The notes beneath the pieces are model-generated. The model worked only from the letters and a program-made list of their open reading frames with translations. It did not search any database and was not told where the DNA came from. A stretch of 15,643 bases of DNA, taken from the NCBI GenBank assembly GCA_902494065.1, contig CABURZ010000024.1, forward strand, positions 1-15,643, given 5' to 3'. Below, one piece after another: positions 14,304 to 15,643 of the stretch. Each line of letters begins with the position of its first letter. Positions within the stretch are counted from its first letter, which is position 1. Made by a program: the position numbers and the translations under genes. This stretch comes from an uncultured Sneathia sp. GTDB lineage: Bacteria; Fusobacteriota; Fusobacteriia; Fusobacteriales; Leptotrichiaceae.

Positions 14304-15613
14304 ATCGCTTTTCTTATCCATTTCTTACTAACATATCTTTTAATACAAGGGTATAATTTTATTAAATCATCAACTTTTGCTATGAAATATACAAAATATA
14401 CCGACAAATTAAATATATTAACTGATAAATATGTTAATGGTATTCCTATAAACCACATAATTAATATTTCTACTACCATACAAAACATAACATCTCCACC
14501 TGCACGTAATATACCTGATAAAAATAGTATACTATATGAATAAAATGATGTTATTATTGATTGAGTAATTATCAATTTTCTTGTAATATGATACATATTT
14601 TCAGTTAGTCCCATAACCTTTAGTATAAATGGTGCAATTATATTAAGTGCTATTACCACAAATATCATAACAAAGCTAAATAGTTTAAGACATTCATTAG
14701 AGTATCCATATACTTTTTCTTTATTATCTGCACCTATTTCATTACCTACTATTATTGCACTAGCATTTGATACTCCTGTAAATAGCGTAAAAAGTAATCC
14801 ATTTATACCTGCAACTATTTGTATAGCGGAAAAAGCTTCTGTTCCAAGTCTACCATATATCATAACTTTTATAGATTCAGCTAAAACCCATAGAGATTCA
14901 TGTACAAAAGTTAAAACTGATATAGACAACACTTTTTTTATAAATTGTAAATCTATGTCACTAATCTCTGAAATTACTGGCAATATTGGCACTTTCCTCA
15001 ATTTTAATATTAGGTATAGATATACTGTTGTAACCAACCTTGCTATAAGTGTTGCTATCGCTGCTCCTTTAACGCCATATTTAGGTATTAATAACATATT
15101 TAAAAACATATTAACTAATAGTGCTGCTATTGATGAATAAAGTGAATATTTAGGTTTATTAATTGCACGAAGTTGCATAGCAAATGAAAATCCTATGGCA
15201 AATAAAGGAAAAGTATAAATAGATATAGATAAATACGATTTTGAATATTGTATTACTTCTAAATCTTCCGTATAAAATCTTATTAAACTTTCTGGATTAA
15301 GTATAACTAAGATTATAAAAGGGAATGCTAATATAAGTCCAAATCCTACTGTTATTACCATAATCTTTCTTAAATTTTTAAAATCTTTATTCCCGTAATA
15401 TTGTGCTGCTAGTACATTTGCACCACTTAAAAGTCCATAAACTGCACAACTAAATATGAAAAATATTTGATTTGCTATACCTAACGCACTTATAGCACTT
15501 GCACCAATTTTACCTATCATAAATATATCAACAAAATTTATTAAACTAAATACTAAATTTTCAAAAGCTACTGGTATGGCTATTTTCAAAATTCTTTTAT
15601 ATATATTTTTCAT
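14300..15613 (-). CDS. MATE family multidrug/cation antiporter
   Basis: This 437-residue integral membrane protein has about 12 hydrophobic segments and the MATE layout. It opens with ILKIAIPVAFENLVFSLINF, VDIFMIGKIGASAISALGIA and GLLSGANVLAAQYYGNKDF, and the second half repeats the pattern (ISVLTFVHESLWV, then GVSNASAIIVGNEIGADNKEKV). MATE proteins export drugs or other organic cations in exchange for Na+ or H+. The start at 15613 is preferred to 15628 because AAAGGA (15624-15619) sits 5 bases before it and none precedes 15628. It ends in an ATGA overlap with the TrmB-type gene. A frame reading ELDNEKD then TAA (ending at 15615) runs up to this start, so another gene may lie directly upstream. 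The substrate cannot be predicted. Confidence 0.9.
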   Translation of the reverse strand: MKNIYKRILKIAIPVAFENLVFSLINFVDIFMIGKIGASAISALGIANQIFFIFSCAVYGLLSGANVLAAQYYGNKDFKNLRKIMVITVGFGLILAFPFIILVILNPESLIRFYTEDLEVIQYSKSYLSISIYTFPLFAIGFSFAMQLRAINKPKYSLYSSIAALLVNMFLNMLLIPKYGVKGAAIATLIARLVTTVYLYLILKLRKVPILPVISEISDIDLQFIKKVLSISVLTFVHESLWVLAESIKVMIYGRLGTEAFSAIQIVAGINGLLFTLFTGVSNASAIIVGNEIGADNKEKVYGYSNECLKLFSFVMIFVVIALNIIAPFILKVMGLTENMYHITRKLIITQSIITSFYSYSILFLSGILRAGGDVMFCMVVEILIMWFIGIPLTYLSVNIFNLSVYFVYFIAKVDDLIKLYPCIKRYVSKKWIRKAI

Positions 15614-15643
15614 TTTAATCCTTTTCATTGTCTAATTCTATAA

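Noticed and set aside
14304..14321. Longer start for the TrmB-type gene at 14321
   Set aside because: The ATG at 14303 forms the ATGA overlap with the MATE stop and gives the usual family start; neither has a strong ribosome site, so this is a moderate call.
15615..15643. Possible 3' end of a further minus-strand gene (ELDNEKD then TAA)
   Set aside because: Only about nine codons are in the window; this is too little to call a gene, though it would fit tight coupling to the MATE gene.
1..15643. tRNA, rRNA, CRISPR arrays, insertion sequences and riboswitches
   Set aside because: I looked for cloverleaf-like GC-rich stretches, regular direct repeats, transposase motifs and long structured leaders and found none; the decayed loci have no flanking IS-type inverted repeats that I can see.

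Overview
The window is very AT-rich bacterial DNA (roughly a quarter G+C, judged by eye) with the standard code (TGA as stop, TGG for Trp). It is dense in genes. Conserved operons are packed with 4-base stop/start overlaps, separated by two patches of decayed toxin-like genes. Gene content (Suf Fe-S genes with SufU, short Nif3, NrnA, TrmB-type regulator, MATE) and base composition would suit a small-genome Leptotrichiaceae member (Fusobacteriota, Sneathia/Streptobacillus type) or an AT-rich Firmicute. This is inference; nothing here fixes the taxon.

Positions 1-3863 (+ strand): the end of a suf Fe-S cluster assembly operon, sufB (3' part only), sufD, sufS, sufU, followed by dapH (tetrahydrodipicolinate N-acetyltransferase), which overlaps sufU by 4 bases. 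A clear hairpin terminator closes it. SufS supplies persulfide sulfur, SufU carries it, and SufB/D (with an unseen SufC) form the scaffold.

Positions 3864-4774 (- strand): a Fic-family gene with an N-terminal helix-turn-helix, broken by one nonsense codon and two +1 frameshifts. Then 4885-5490 (+): an unrecognised 201-residue protein with five ~20-residue beta-solenoid-like repeats. A perfect 23-base palindrome at 5488-5510 ends both this gene and the convergent operon.

Positions 5508-10861 (- strand): a salvage operon read in the order hpt, purA, purB, a two-helix membrane protein, a 285-residue protein that looks like a highly diverged sigma-70 factor, and a Nif3-family gene with a TTG start. 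Hpt makes IMP from hypoxanthine; PurA and PurB turn IMP into AMP. An extended -10 promoter lies just upstream of hpt, and rpsT (S20) upstream of that has its own promoter and terminator.

Positions 11231-11850 (- strand): about 620 bases without an intact gene. They hold the frameshifted remnant of a small gene and of a HipA/CtkA-like kinase gene lacking its catalytic centre.

Positions 11856-15613 (- strand): a tightly coupled operon read MATE efflux transporter, TrmB-type regulator, a compact PDZ-less site-2 protease, NrnA (DHH phosphoesterase), and a small lipoprotein.

Best leads: the sigma-like protein and its membrane neighbour, the minimal site-2 protease in an efflux/regulator operon, and the two decaying toxin-like loci, where four of the disruptions are +1 changes in homopolymers.
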